A stretch of 64,000 nt of DNA from Nitratireductor kimnyeongensis (GTDB lineage: Bacteria > Pseudomonadota > Alphaproteobacteria > Rhizobiales > Rhizobiaceae): contig NZ_CP078143.1 of the NCBI RefSeq assembly GCF_019891395.1, forward strand, positions 496,001 to 560,000, in the 5' to 3' direction. The translations under genes and the position numbers were made by a program. Positions 8,003-18,541 of the stretch are shown piece after piece (the stretch's first letter is position 1; each line of letters opens with the position of its first letter). A model generated the notes under the pieces. It did no database searches. It was given only the letters and a program-made list of their open reading frames with translations, and had not been told where the DNA came from.

Positions 8003-9252
8003 CCGAGCTGGCCTGGATCGAGAATACGCTGACAAGCGCGCGCCCCCAGGCGATGGGCGCGCTCGTGCGGTATTTCCGCGACCTCGACCGGGCCGAGGAG
8101 GCGTTTCAGGAAGCGTGTCTGCGAGCTTTGAGGAACTGGCCGATGAAGGGCCCTCCGCGCGACCCGACCGCCTGGTTGATTTTCGTCGGTCGCAACGCAG
8201 CGCTCGACGGTGTTCGGCGTGACAGCCGCAACACCGCTCTACCACCCGAAGACAAAATATCGGACCTCGATGATGTCGAAACCGATATGGCTGAACGGCT
8301 GGACGATGCGCATTACCGGGATGATATTCTCCGACTGATGTTTGTCTGCTGCCATCCCGACCTGCCCGCCACGCAACAGGTGGCGCTTGCTTTGCGCATT
8401 GTCTCAGGGCTGAGCGTACGCCAAATCGCCAGCGCGTTTCTGATCGGCGAAAAAGCCATGGAACAGCGCATCACCCGCGCCAAACGCCGGGTTGCCGAGG
8501 CCAATCTTCCATTTACCGCACCGAACGCCGTGGAGCGGTCCAAACGGCTCGGCTCAGTCGCGGCAATGATCTACCTCGTTTTCAACGAAGGTTATTCGGC
8601 GACCTGCGGTGCGGACGTCGTGCGCGCCTCGCTGTGCGATGAAGCGATCCGGCTTGCCCGCCTGTTGTTGCGGCTCTTCCCCTCCGAACCCGAGATTATG
8701 GGGCTCCTCGCCCTCATGCTTCTCCAGCACGCCCGAAGCGCCGCCCGCACGGATGCGGACGGTAATGCCGTTTTACTCGACGACCAGGACCGCACGCTCT
8801 GGAACCGCAGCGGGATTGAGGAGGGATTGGCCCTGGTGGACAAGGCTCTGCGCCACGGGCAGCCCGGCCCCTATCAGGTGCAGGCGGCGATCGCGGCACT
8901 ACACGCCCGTGCCAAAACGCCGGAGGAAACGGACTGGGAAGAAATCGACCTCCTCTATCAGATGCTGGAAAGCCAGACTCCGTCACCCGTCGTCACGCTC
9001 AACCGATCAGTCGCGATCTCCAAAACTCAGGGCCCCGAAGCCGCATTGCAACTGATCGCGCCTCTTGCAGAGCGCCTCTCCGGCTATTTTTACTACCATG
9101 GTGTGCGCGGTGCGTATCTGAGTAAAACCGGCCGTGCAGAAGAAGCCCGCGAAGCGTTTGACCGCGCTATAGCGCTGGCTCGTACACCAGCCGAAGCTGC
9201 TCACATACGCCAGCATCTCGACCAACTGGCCGTGATGACTCAGGTGAATTGA
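7999..9252 (+). CDS. ECF-family RNA polymerase sigma factor, ECF42 type
   Basis: A 417-residue sigma factor, much longer than ordinary ECF sigmas. Sigma region 2 lies in the first ~90 residues (VRYFRDLDRAEEAFQEACLRAL, DPTAWLIFVGRNAALDGVRR). Region 4 lies around 125-180 (LPATQQVALALRIVSGLSVR, IGEKAMEQRITRAKRR). A ~220-residue C-terminal extension starts at MIYLVFNEGYSAT and contains TPR-like helices (YLSKTGRAEEAREAFDRAI). That extension is the hallmark of ECF42 and is believed to regulate the sigma. No anti-sigma gene is adjacent, as is usual for this group. It forms an operon with the upstream DGPF gene and perhaps the downstream VOC gene. Confidence 0.9.
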   Translation: MTELAWIENTLTSARPQAMGALVRYFRDLDRAEEAFQEACLRALRNWPMKGPPRDPTAWLIFVGRNAALDGVRRDSRNTALPPEDKISDLDDVETDMAERLDDAHYRDDILRLMFVCCHPDLPATQQVALALRIVSGLSVRQIASAFLIGEKAMEQRITRAKRRVAEANLPFTAPNAVERSKRLGSVAAMIYLVFNEGYSATCGADVVRASLCDEAIRLARLLLRLFPSEPEIMGLLALMLLQHARSAARTDADGNAVLLDDQDRTLWNRSGIEEGLALVDKALRHGQPGPYQVQAAIAALHARAKTPEETDWEEIDLLYQMLESQTPSPVVTLNRSVAISKTQGPEAALQLIAPLAERLSGYFYYHGVRGAYLSKTGRAEEAREAFDRAIALARTPAEAAHIRQHLDQLAVMTQVN

Positions 9253-9299
9253 ACAAAAAATCGGTCCGTCTGTCGGAGTTACCGGCCGTTATTCGTCCT

Positions 9300-9332
9300 C
9301 ATGACAAGCCCCGACATCGCGGGCTTGTCATG
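9300..9332 (+). repeat. Perfect inverted repeat upstream of VOC gene
   Basis: CATGACAAGCCC (9300-9311) and its exact complement GGGCTTGTCATG (9321-9332) flank a 9-base loop. The right arm ends at the first base of the GAGGAG ribosome site of the gene starting at 9345. No T tract follows. It could be a terminator remnant, an RNA processing stem or a translational control element. Confidence 0.6.
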
Positions 9333-9344
9333 AGGAGAAAATCC

Positions 9345-9764
9345 ATGTCCGAAACCCACAATGTTGCAGATGAAGAGGAGATGCCCAAAGTTCTGGGTGG
9401 CGTGGTCCCTTATCTGATCGTCGATGGCGCATCAAAAGCCGCCGAGTTTTACAAGCAGGCTTTGGCGGCCAAAGAGGTTTTCCGGCAACCGGAAGACGAG
9501 AATGGCCGCACCATGCACATCCATCTCTACGTCCATGGCGGTTCGCTCATGCTGTGCGACCCCTATCCCGAGTATGGGCAGCCCCTGCGCGGGCATGCCG
9601 GATACACGCTGACGTTAAACGTTAACGATGTCGACAGTTGGTGGGCACGCGCGATGGGTGCCGGCATGGAGGTGACACAACCGCTGGAACGCATGTTTTG
9701 GGGTGATCGTTACGGGCAGCTTCTCGATCCCTTCGGTGTGATCTGGGCGATCGTCGGCAAATAG
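9345..9764 (+). CDS. VOC-superfamily (PhnB-like glyoxalase/bleomycin-resistance fold) protein
   Basis: A 139-residue protein. The start at 9345 has GAGGAGAAA 6-13 bases upstream; an earlier in-frame start would read through the inverted repeat. Features are VVPYLIVDGASKAAEFYKQA, a typical PhnB-like opening, HIHLYVHGGSLMLCDPYPEY and DRYGQLLDPFGVIWAI at the end, where the metal-site Glu of active glyoxalases is not conserved. It may bind a small ligand. The 92-base gap after the sigma gene suggests possible co-transcription with the ECF42 pair; PhnB-like/VOC genes often accompany such sigmas. Confidence 0.8.
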   Translation: MSETHNVADEEEMPKVLGGVVPYLIVDGASKAAEFYKQALAAKEVFRQPEDENGRTMHIHLYVHGGSLMLCDPYPEYGQPLRGHAGYTLTLNVNDVDSWWARAMGAGMEVTQPLERMFWGDRYGQLLDPFGVIWAIVGK

Positions 9765-9855
9765 AATCGCTCGAACTCTGCAAGAAGCGCGCTCTTTCAC
9801 CGCGTTGCCCCCCCCGGTGCCCCCAAGCCGTCGGGCCGTTCCGCGCTGTGGAAGG

Positions 9856-9885
9856 CGACCGGGGACAAACCATCCCCGGTCGTTT
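9856..9885 (+). terminator. Rho-independent terminator after VOC gene
   Basis: CGACCGGGGA (9856-9865) pairs with TCCCCGGTCG (9873-9882) around a 7-base loop and is followed by TTTG, 92 bases after the VOC stop. The T tract is short. Confidence 0.6.
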
Positions 9886-10028
9886 GCGTCCATCGCTTTA
9901 CAGGGGTGCCCCGCTCGCATTAGGCTGTGTCGACAAGGGACGAAAGGCATTGCCAAATCCCTGTTCGCCGACGCAGAGCGCTATGCCGCGTCAACATCTT
10001 CTCACACAAAAGCGATTGAGAGACAGAC

Positions 10029-10463
10029 ATGAGCCAGGTCAAAAGCGGCGATGTCGTGCGCATTCATTACACAGGCAAGCTGGCCGACGGCACGCAGTTT
10101 GATTCCTCGGCCGGACGCGAACCGCTCGAGTTCAAGGTCGGCAGCGGCCAAATCATTCCCGGCCTCGACCGGCAAATCCAAGGTATGAAGCAGGGTGAAA
10201 GCGGCACACTGAACATACCTGCAGCGGAAGCTTATGGTGCACGCGATGAAAATCAGGTTCAGGCGGTGCCACGTTCGGCGCTCCCCACTGAAATGGACGT
10301 GCAGGTCGGCTCCAACCTGCAGGCCACCACGCAGGAAGGAAATCAGATTTCCCTGACTGTGGTCGGCGTAGGTGATGATGAAATCACCGTCGACGCCAAT
10401 CATCCCCTGGCCGGACACGATTTGATCTTTGACATTGAAGTCATCGAGATCGTTGGCGCCTGA
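10029..10463 (+). CDS. SlyD-type FKBP peptidyl-prolyl cis-trans isomerase
   Basis: A 144-residue FKBP. It has VKSGDVVRIHYTGKLADGTQFDSS, a catalytic-pocket Ile-Ile-Pro (GSGQIIPGLDRQIQGM), the AAEAYGARDEN loop and the inserted flap domain typical of SlyD (residues ~70-120, VPRSALPTEMDVQVG). It closes with PLAGHDLIFDIEVIEI. It lacks the His/Cys-rich metal-binding tail of E. coli SlyD, as many alphaproteobacterial forms do. The role is folding and prolyl isomerisation in the cytoplasm. It is a single gene with a hairpin after the stop. Confidence 0.9.
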   Translation: MSQVKSGDVVRIHYTGKLADGTQFDSSAGREPLEFKVGSGQIIPGLDRQIQGMKQGESGTLNIPAAEAYGARDENQVQAVPRSALPTEMDVQVGSNLQATTQEGNQISLTVVGVGDDEITVDANHPLAGHDLIFDIEVIEIVGA

Positions 10464-10478
10464 TCACGATAGTGCGGA

Positions 10479-10505
10479 AGCCGCCGGTGCATTTGCACCG
10501 CGGCT
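10479..10505. terminator. Hairpin between convergent FKBP and VOC genes
   Basis: AGCCGCCGGTGCA (10479-10491) pairs with TGCACCGCGGCT (10494-10505) with one bulged C and a 2-base spacer, 15 bases after the FKBP stop. No real T tract follows, so it may be a weak or bidirectional terminator. Confidence 0.5.
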
Positions 10506-10523
10506 CCCCGTTAACATGCGGCA

Positions 10524-10949
10524 TTACTGCGGAACGGCATCAGGCGAATATTGAACTGCAAATTCGGCAGATGGCGGGATCGGCTTTATGATGTCAATCA
10601 GAACACCATTCGGATCGGCGGTGATGAAGTGACGTTGTCCAAACGCTTCGTCACGCAGTTCCAGTAGAATTGGAAGACCCGCTTTTTGTAGCCGCTCATA
10701 CTCAGCATCGACATCTTCGACTTCAATATTCAATATCAAACCCGACACCTTCCCCCGGCCGCTCTCCGGTACTGTCGCGTGACTTCCATTCAGTATTGCG
10801 AGATTGATGCCAGGGTCATCGCTTGACTGAAGATGGATATACCAGTCCGCCTCGAAAGCCGGATGAAACTCAAAGTGAGCGCAGTAAAATGCTGCGGTTT
10901 CGGCAACTTTTTCCGTCATGACGACCGGGTAGTAGCTGGTGATCTTCAT
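10524..10949 (-). CDS. VOC-superfamily glyoxalase-like protein
   Basis: A 141-residue protein with the paired beta-alpha-beta-beta-beta modules of the VOC fold. The first is [22 protein letters not shown] with [18 protein letters not shown]; the second is [20 protein letters not shown] with [18 protein letters not shown]. The substrate is unknown; relatives include dioxygenases and resistance proteins. It is transcribed divergently from the TetR-family gene, and the shared 135-base region carries two operator-like repeats, so it is probably that regulator's target. Confidence 0.82.
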   Translation of the reverse strand: MKITSYYPVVMTEKVAETAAFYCAHFEFHPAFEADWYIHLQSSDDPGINLAILNGSHATVPESGRGKVSGLILNIEVEDVDAEYERLQKAGLPILLELRDEAFGQRHFITADPNGVLIDIIKPIPPSAEFAVQYSPDAVPQ

Positions 10950-11039
10950 CGGTGTGGTTCCTCTTGGCGCGTTGGACGCAACTGCAGGCTTTGATCCCGC
11001 GACACGTATAACACTTGCAATCAGCGACCGTCGCTATAA

Positions 11040-11086
11040 ACATACAGACTGCATGTATCGATAAATAACATACAGGCTGCATGTAT
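11040..11086. promoter_or_regulatory. Two direct copies of a TetR-type palindromic operator
   Basis: ACATACAGACTGCATGTAT (11040-11058) and ACATACAGGCTGCATGTAT (11068-11086) differ at one base and are spaced 28 bp start to start. Each has dyad symmetry (ATACA/TGTAT arms). The second copy runs into the ATG (11085-11087) of the TetR gene. This placement fits autorepression and control of the divergent VOC gene. Confidence 0.7.
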
Positions 11087-11681
11087 GCAACATGAATCGG
11101 GACACCGCTCTAACCGGGAGCGCAGCGAGGAAACCCGCGATAGGCTCATTGAGGCCGCGCGGCGTCTTTTCGTGGAGAAATCCTATGCGGAAACAGGGAC
11201 ACCAGAGATCGCGCGGGAAGCCGGGGTAACACGGGGCGCACTCTATCATCATTTCGCCGACAAACAGGCTCTGTTTGCTGCCGTGGTTGAGCGTGAGGCA
11301 AGCATAGTCGCGAAGGAAATCGAGCAGAACACCGCGGCCTCCTTATCCGCGACGATGGCTTTGATCGATGGGGGAAAAGCTTATTTGAAAGCGATGACCG
11401 CCCCTGGCCGCACACGTCTCTTGCTGCTCGATGGGCCCGCTGTTCTAGGAAGAAACGGAATGGACCAAGTCGACAATCGCCACGGCAACAGGACCTTGAA
11501 GGAAGGGTTGCAGGCTGCGATTGAAGCCCGGCAGATTCGCGATCTGCCGCTGGATGCTTTGACCGGCCTGCTTGGAGCGGCATTTGACCGGGCAGCGCTG
11601 GCGATTGATGCCGGTGCGGATGCGGAAAGCTATCGTAAAGCCCTCGCCGGATTGATAGAGGGGCTACCTCCCGCTCCGTAG
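11085..11681 (+). CDS. TetR/AcrR-family transcriptional regulator
   Basis: A 198-residue protein. The N-terminal TetR helix-turn-helix reads ETRDRLIEAARRLFVEKSYA, then TPEIAREAGVTRGALYHHFADKQALF. The C-terminal ligand domain has no recognisable specificity. The ATG at 11085 lies inside an operator copy and lacks a clear ribosome site, so the mRNA may be nearly leaderless. An overlapping four-codon ATG-TAT-GCA-ACA-TGA reading begins at 11081. It probably represses itself and the divergent VOC gene. The DUF599 gene on the other strand ends 7 bases away (convergent). Confidence 0.9.
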   Translation: MQHESGHRSNRERSEETRDRLIEAARRLFVEKSYAETGTPEIAREAGVTRGALYHHFADKQALFAAVVEREASIVAKEIEQNTAASLSATMALIDGGKAYLKAMTAPGRTRLLLLDGPAVLGRNGMDQVDNRHGNRTLKEGLQAAIEARQIRDLPLDALTGLLGAAFDRAALAIDAGADAESYRKALAGLIEGLPPAP

Positions 11682-11688
11682 GCGCAGA

Positions 11689-12399
11689 CTACGGCTTGCT
11701 CCTGCTCCTCTTACCACCCGCAGTCTGTGCAGGATTGGCCACGTCAACCTTGAGACCGGCAACAAGTTCACGAGCGGCAGAGAAGAACTCCCGGTAAAGT
11801 ATCGATGCAAACAGCAGAACACTGACACCGATAGCCGCCCAAGCTGAAACAAACCAGGCGATCATACCCAATGAAAAATAGTAGGCTCGAATGCCCTGAT
11901 TGAAATTGCGCGCTGCAATCGTGTTGAGCGCGGCCATAACATAGATTTCCTCTGGGTCGCATTCGTCCGCCTCGTCTGCCGCCCCGAGCATGATGCAGAA
12001 ATGGTTGAACTGCCGCAGCGACAGCGTGAAGGATAAAAACGCCATCACGAACATCACCAGAAAAAGCACAAGATGTCGCTCGACGGACGCTTTAGAAATG
12101 TCCAGCGCGGGTTGCATGACCGACACGGCCTCCACCACCGCACTGATCTGACCAAACACTGCGATCAACGCCAGTATGATGAGAACTGTGGTTGATGCGA
12201 AAAACGAGACAGCCCCCATCAAATTTCCTGAGAGAATAGCATCCATCGGCGTCTCACGGCGCACGGCGTTGCGCACCCATCGGTGGCGCTGCGCACCCAT
12301 AATGATCGACAGAGAGGGCCGTCGCTTTTCCAACCAACGGGCAAAGACGGTGTAGAACACCCAGCAAAAAATTGGAAAGAGCGAAGCTGCGAGCGTCAA
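11689..12399 (-). CDS. DUF599 integral membrane protein
   Basis: A 236-residue membrane protein with about four hydrophobic segments: N-terminal FPIFCWVFYTVFARW, FFASTTVLIILALIAVFG, LVLFLVMFVMAFLSFTLSL and FSLGMIAWFVSAWAAIGVSV. DUF599 signatures include RNFNQGIRAYYFSL and the FNHFCIMLGAA loop. The start is probably TTG at 12399 with AAAGG upstream, giving the family-typical MTLA beginning. The function is unknown. It shares its strand with the HlyU-like gene 115 bases upstream. Confidence 0.85.
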   Translation of the reverse strand: MTLAASLFPIFCWVFYTVFARWLEKRRPSLSIIMGAQRHRWVRNAVRRETPMDAILSGNLMGAVSFFASTTVLIILALIAVFGQISAVVEAVSVMQPALDISKASVERHLVLFLVMFVMAFLSFTLSLRQFNHFCIMLGAADEADECDPEEIYVMAALNTIAARNFNQGIRAYYFSLGMIAWFVSAWAAIGVSVLLFASILYREFFSAARELVAGLKVDVANPAQTAGGKRSRSKP

Positions 12400-12513
12400 T
12401 GCAAATGCCTTTCAGCCACTAAATTACAGACTGCAAGTCTGACCGAAGCCATCCTTTTGGTCCAGTCAACCATCTCTGTTGAAAGACTTATAAAAAACAT
12501 GTCGACGACTGAA

Positions 12514-12807
12514 TCAGATGAAAATCTGATCACCTTGCTCGTCGATCACCTGGCGACCTTTGCGGACCGCCTGCTCGGCCGCGAGATCAGCACTAGGAAA
12601 ACGGTCGGCGCGAACGAGCCTATGCTCCTTGCGAACGCCATCCACTTCTTTTGAAATCAGAGCGCAAGTCTGGAATTGCCCGCCTTCGGAGAACGGAGTT
12701 GGTTGGATGATGAAACCTTTGTGCTCGACAGCATCACCTACCGGCTCCCCCTCCCCTGCAGCGGACCTTCCCGCTCCACCACCGAACAGGCGCTTCAGGA
12801 ATGACAT
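12514..12807 (-). CDS. HlyU-family small protein (putative transcriptional activator family)
   Basis: A 97-residue protein beginning MSFLKRLFGGG, followed by a compact alpha/beta domain: HKGFIIQPTPFSEGGQFQTC, LVRADRFPSADLAAEQAVRK and RQVIDEQGDQIF. This pattern is typical of rhizobial proteins assigned to the HlyU family. It lacks the winged-helix DNA-binding domain of Vibrio HlyU, so direct DNA regulation should not be assumed. GGGGAG lies upstream of the ATG. Confidence 0.75.
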   Translation of the reverse strand: MSFLKRLFGGGAGRSAAGEGEPVGDAVEHKGFIIQPTPFSEGGQFQTCALISKEVDGVRKEHRLVRADRFPSADLAAEQAVRKGRQVIDEQGDQIFI

Positions 12808-12906
12808 ATATTTACTCCCCTCGTTTCAACGATCTCATGCCGTTTTACCTCTGTACGCACCTGGGCGAAACACAAAGGACGCGGTTGCTTCATGAAAGAT
12901 GCAATA

Positions 12907-13308
12907 CTACCTCACGCCGATGCGGTCGAACGCGGTGCTCAAATAGATAGATCCCCGCCAAGTGCCTAAAGCCAGCCCGCCATTCATCACCGGAATGCCA
13001 ATTGAGGTCTGGGTCAATGCCGCCTTGATATGGGCTGGCATGTCATCGGGGCCTTCAAGGCGATGGACAATCCAGGCCATGGAGGGATCGTCCGAAGAAG
13101 GAGCCAATCGGCTGAAGAATGTCTCCAAATCCCCTCTCACATCCGCATCGGCGTTTTCCTGAATGTTCAAGGAGCAGGATGTATGACGCACGAAAACCGT
13201 AAGGAGCCCCGCCTCAAGGCACGCTTGCTCAACGAAGCTCTCAATCCGATCGGTGAACTCTTACAATCCGCACCCGGCAGTGGGGACCGTCAGAATCGTC
13301 TGTCTCAT
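12907..13308 (-). pseudogene. yjbQ: YjbQ-family (UPF0047) protein gene interrupted by an in-frame TAA
   Basis: The frame from ATG 13308 reads MRQTILTVPTAGCGL, then TAA at 13263-13261, then continues in the same frame with EFTDRIESFVEQACLEAGLL and the conserved FVRHTSCSLNIQENAD, EGPDDMPAHIKAALTQ and LALGTWRGSIYLS. The family normally has a Tyr where the TAA stands, so a single substitution explains the defect. Re-initiation at GTG 13191 would give a 94-residue product lacking the first strands. YjbQ proteins show thiamine-phosphate-synthase-like activity in vitro. The rest of the frame is intact, so the mutation is recent, or a sequencing error, or suppressed. Confidence 0.75.
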
Positions 13309-13359
13309 GCTATTGGTGGAGCTCCCCAATGAACGCGCGTCAAGCAATCAGGCCTTGGT

Positions 13360-14112
13360 TCATCCGGGCAACGTGACCACGATTGGCCCTCGGTCCGTCG
13401 CGACGACCGTGTGCTCGTATTGCACCACCGGCGCGCTGGGTTCGGCGTGCAGGGTCCAGACATCATCGTCCCCATGCATGGCCCAAAGCCCTCCACAAGA
13501 CAGGAATGGTTCAACCGTCAGAACCAGCCCTCTGTTGATCCGGCGTCTGTCATTGCGTGTCGGCCAGGTGGCGATTTCCTCGGGGTATTCGTGCAGGGAC
13601 CGGCCCACACCATGGCTGGCCAGATTCCGGATCAGGGTGTAACCCCGGCGCTCCGCAAAGCGACCGATTGCCTTTCCGATATCGGCCAAGGGTTTGTTGC
13701 TGCGCACCTGCGCGATGCCGATCTCCGTAGCGCGCTTTCCGTCTCGGCACAGAGTTTCGAGACGGGCATCGACCGCCCCGAGCCGAAATGTAGCGCCTGT
13801 ATCGGCGAAATAGCTATTCTTGGATGCGGAAACGTCGATGTTGACCAAATCGCCCTCAACGAGAACCCTGCTGCCCGGGATACCGTGAGCAATCTCCTCG
13901 TTCACGCTGATGCAGGTCGCGCCAGGGAAATCATAGGTTGTCTGAGGAGCAGAAAGAGCACCTTCACGCTCCAGCAGCGCGCCGCCGAGCTGATCCAGTT
14001 CCTTGGTGGTCATCCCCGGTTCCATGGCTTTCGCCATTGCATGCATGGTGTTCGCGACAATGCGACCAATCTCTCTCAAGCCGTCCAGCTCATCCTGATG
14101 CGTAATCGTCAT
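13360..14112 (-). CDS. map: Methionine aminopeptidase, type I
   Basis: A 250-residue enzyme that removes initiator Met from nascent proteins. Metal and active-site segments are visible: TCISVNEEIAHGIPGSRVL, GDLVNIDVSASKNSYFADT (Asp ligands), ASHGVGRSLHEYPEEI (His) and LVLTVEPFLSCGG with QYEHTVVAT (Glu ligands). The length fits the bacterial type I form without an N-terminal extension. It is a second-type map paralogue by divergence (SASKNSYFADTG in place of the usual DGWHGD), so a housekeeping map may exist elsewhere. It lies downstream of rpoD on the same strand, separated by the rpoD terminator. Confidence 0.9.
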   Translation of the reverse strand: MTITHQDELDGLREIGRIVANTMHAMAKAMEPGMTTKELDQLGGALLEREGALSAPQTTYDFPGATCISVNEEIAHGIPGSRVLVEGDLVNIDVSASKNSYFADTGATFRLGAVDARLETLCRDGKRATEIGIAQVRSNKPLADIGKAIGRFAERRGYTLIRNLASHGVGRSLHEYPEEIATWPTRNDRRRINRGLVLTVEPFLSCGGLWAMHGDDDVWTLHAEPSAPVVQYEHTVVATDRGPIVVTLPG

Positions 14113-14154
14113 CGCTCTGCCTTGTCCTGCCCGGTGCTGATAAAACGTCTTTGA

Positions 14155-14184
14155 ACAAAAAAGCCGGGCACTTAGACCCGGCTT
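14155..14184 (-). terminator. Rho-independent terminator of rpoD
   Basis: On the minus strand AAGCCGGG (complement of 14177-14184) pairs with CCCGGCTT (complement of 14161-14168) around an 8-base loop, then a T6 run and G. It lies 65 bases after the rpoD stop codon and has the canonical layout. Confidence 0.85.
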
Positions 14185-14248
14185 CCAGATATTTGTCGTC
14201 GCTCACTGTACATAAGAAAACAGGTGGGAGCGAGCCACTATAGGGCTG

Positions 14249-16246
<1,998 letters not shown>

Positions 16247-16603
16247 GCTTTGCTTTCTCCAACCGATGGGGGGCCATGCCACCCCGTCGCCGCCGCTGCA
16301 ACGGCTGTCCGTCGCGGCATCTCGCAACCTGATTCGTGGTCTAGCGTCAGCTGCGTTAATGCCGGATTAACCCTGATACTTAGGTGGACTCCCTGTCACG
16401 TCCAATTTCGGTATCTTGTTCTTGCGTGCTGACCTTTCAAATACGCAGCACAGCTCCCTTCTCGAATCGATCCTGATTCCTGCATTCCAGCGCTACGTCA
16501 AGGCGATGCGCCGTGATTCGTACCAAAAAAGCGAATCAAGCAGTGATTCGGACACATTTTCGAACTTTACAGGCCCCAACCCCGCATCGATCCATTCTCG
16601 TCA
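16247..16603. other. dnaG-rpoD intergenic region (357 bp)
   Basis: No gene is seen. The region is long enough for a separate rpoD promoter (candidate listed separately). It has three GATTCG-type repeats around 16510-16550 and no terminator of clear quality after dnaG, so some dnaG read-through into rpoD is plausible. Confidence 0.5.
16377..16405 (-). promoter_or_regulatory. Candidate sigma-70 promoter for rpoD
   Basis: On the minus strand TTGGAC (16405-16400) and TAAGTA (16382-16377) are separated by 17 bases, about 130 bases upstream of the rpoD ATG. The match is moderate; alternatives exist in this GC-rich region. Confidence 0.35.
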
Positions 16604-18541
16604 TCAAGACCGATTCGCACGCCCCGATAGAATGCCGAAGCCTTCGATGAGCGCTTCGGTTGCCTGCAAGTTGCTCAACTCGGCCTGGATCTCAACCAGG
16701 TGTCGCGCGTCCTCTTCATTCCAATCATTGGCAAGCGCCAGTTCGGCCGCTTTAAGCTCCTTATGTAGAGAGCCTGCGCGCCGGTGCAAGTGGAGCGTCT
16801 GCGCAAAGGCTTCCCGAGCGTCATCAAGAGCAGCATTTTCAAGCGCTGGCCACATATATGCGGATTTCACGCGGGCCTCCGCCTGCTTCCAGACGGAAAG
16901 GAGCCCGTCTGCCTCGATTTTTTCCAGAAGAAGCGCGCGGTCGTGCGTCGGATTGTGCGCCACCGCATCAAGGATCGCCATGCGCAGCCGGCCGAGATCG
17001 GCGCTCGCCAGCAACATCTGGTCGAGCGCGTCAAAATACTCATCGATCAAAGCCGGATGGTTCACCAGCGAAACCAGAAGTGTGGCCTCTCTGAGTGGCA
17101 TGGTCGGCGTCGAGCTGCGCACCAATGCGGAACGGGCAAGGCTCTCGGAGACCGCCAGCCGTCCCGAAGCCCCGCCGGGGCGCCCGCCAAAGCCGCGGTT
17201 TCGTCCACCACTGCCACCATCGCGGAAAGCGCGCTGTCCACCACGCTGAGACTGATTGCCGCCAAAGAAGGCCCGCGCACGTTCGCGCATATCCTGACTG
17301 TAGTGGCGTTTCAGATTTTCGTCGCCGATCCGCGCCGTCAACGCCTGCAGATTGCGCTCCAGTTCAGCACGGCGCTCAGGCGTATCGAACACCTTGCCCG
17401 AAGTTTCGCGCATCCAAAGCATGTCAGCGAGGGGCCGTGCTCCTGAGAGCACAGCCGCAAAAGCGTCCGGCCCCTCCTCCCGGACAAGGTCATCAGGATC
17501 CTTGCCCTGCGGCAGCAGCGCAAAACGCAAGCTTCGTCCCGGTTGCACAAGCGGCAGCGCAAGATCGGCCGCACGCCATGCAGCCCGTAATCCTGCTTCG
17601 TCGCCATCGAAACACAAAACCGGCTCCCCCGACATGCGCCACAGCAGATCCAGCTGGTTGTCTGTCAGGGCCGTCCCCAACGGCGCCACGGCGTTTTCGA
17701 AACCCGCCTGGGCTAGCCCGATCACGTCCATATACCCTTCCACCGCGATCACAGGAGCCCCCTTGGCGGCGGAACGGCGCGCCCGGGCGAGATTGTAAAG
17801 AACCGTTCCCTTGTGAAAGAGCTCGGTATCCGGTGAATTTAGATATTTGGCGGGTACATCCTTGGACATCGCACGGCCACCAAAGGCGATCACCCGTCCC
17901 CGCGCATCCTCGATGGGAAACATGATGCGGTCACGAAAGCGATCATAGGAAACCGGAATGTCAGGACCGAACACAACAAGGCCACAAGCCTCGATCTGGT
18001 CCTTCGTAACCCCTTTACCAGCCAAATATTCCTTGAGCGCATTTCGGCTCGAAGGAGCAAAGCCAATGCGAAAAGCCTGTTGAGTGGCGCTTGAAAGTCC
18101 GCGCCCGCGCAAATAGGCCCGCGCCTCTGCCCCCTGCTGTTCTTGCAGGATGCTCTGAAAGAACCCCGCCGCCATCTCCATGACGTCAGATAGGGAAGCG
18201 CGCTGCTGCTCGCGCCGCTCGGCCTGCGGATCGCGCTGCGGCATGGGCAATCCCGCCATGTCGGCCACCCGCTCCACGGCTTCCGGAAAACTGATGCCAT
18301 CGAGCTCGGACAAAAACCGGAAGTGGTCTCCTGAAACCCCGCAACCGAAACAGTGGTAACGGCCCTTTCTGTCTTCGCAATGAAAACTCGGCGTATTTTC
18401 TCCGTGAAAAGGGCAGCACGCCCAGTAATCTCCACGCGACGCATTTGTCTTCTTGGGATCGAATGTGACACGCGTGCCCACCACCTGCGATATCGGCACG
18501 CGGTCACGGAGTTCATCGAGAAAGGAGTTCGGAAAGCGCAT
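16604..18541 (-). CDS. dnaG: DNA primase
   Basis: A 645-residue replication primase that makes RNA primers at the fork. The N-terminal CHC2 zinc domain is at residues ~40-65 (CPFHGENTPSFHC, then YHCFGCGVSG). The catalytic core contains EGYMDVIGLAQAGFENAVAP of the TOPRIM domain, with its acidic residues in PVLCFDGDEAGLRAAWR. A Gly/Arg-rich linker (GGSGGRNRGFGGRPGGASG) joins the core to the C-terminal DnaB-binding helical domain (from about residue 480). It lies upstream of rpoD on the same strand. A 7-bp inverted repeat (18558-18577) sits just before its start. Confidence 0.96.
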   Translation of the reverse strand: MRFPNSFLDELRDRVPISQVVGTRVTFDPKKTNASRGDYWACCPFHGENTPSFHCEDRKGRYHCFGCGVSGDHFRFLSELDGISFPEAVERVADMAGLPMPQRDPQAERREQQRASLSDVMEMAAGFFQSILQEQQGAEARAYLRGRGLSSATQQAFRIGFAPSSRNALKEYLAGKGVTKDQIEACGLVVFGPDIPVSYDRFRDRIMFPIEDARGRVIAFGGRAMSKDVPAKYLNSPDTELFHKGTVLYNLARARRSAAKGAPVIAVEGYMDVIGLAQAGFENAVAPLGTALTDNQLDLLWRMSGEPVLCFDGDEAGLRAAWRAADLALPLVQPGRSLRFALLPQGKDPDDLVREEGPDAFAAVLSGARPLADMLWMRETSGKVFDTPERRAELERNLQALTARIGDENLKRHYSQDMRERARAFFGGNQSQRGGQRAFRDGGSGGRNRGFGGRPGGASGRLAVSESLARSALVRSSTPTMPLREATLLVSLVNHPALIDEYFDALDQMLLASADLGRLRMAILDAVAHNPTHDRALLLEKIEADGLLSVWKQAEARVKSAYMWPALENAALDDAREAFAQTLHLHRRAGSLHKELKAAELALANDWNEEDARHLVEIQAELSNLQATEALIEGFGILSGRANRS

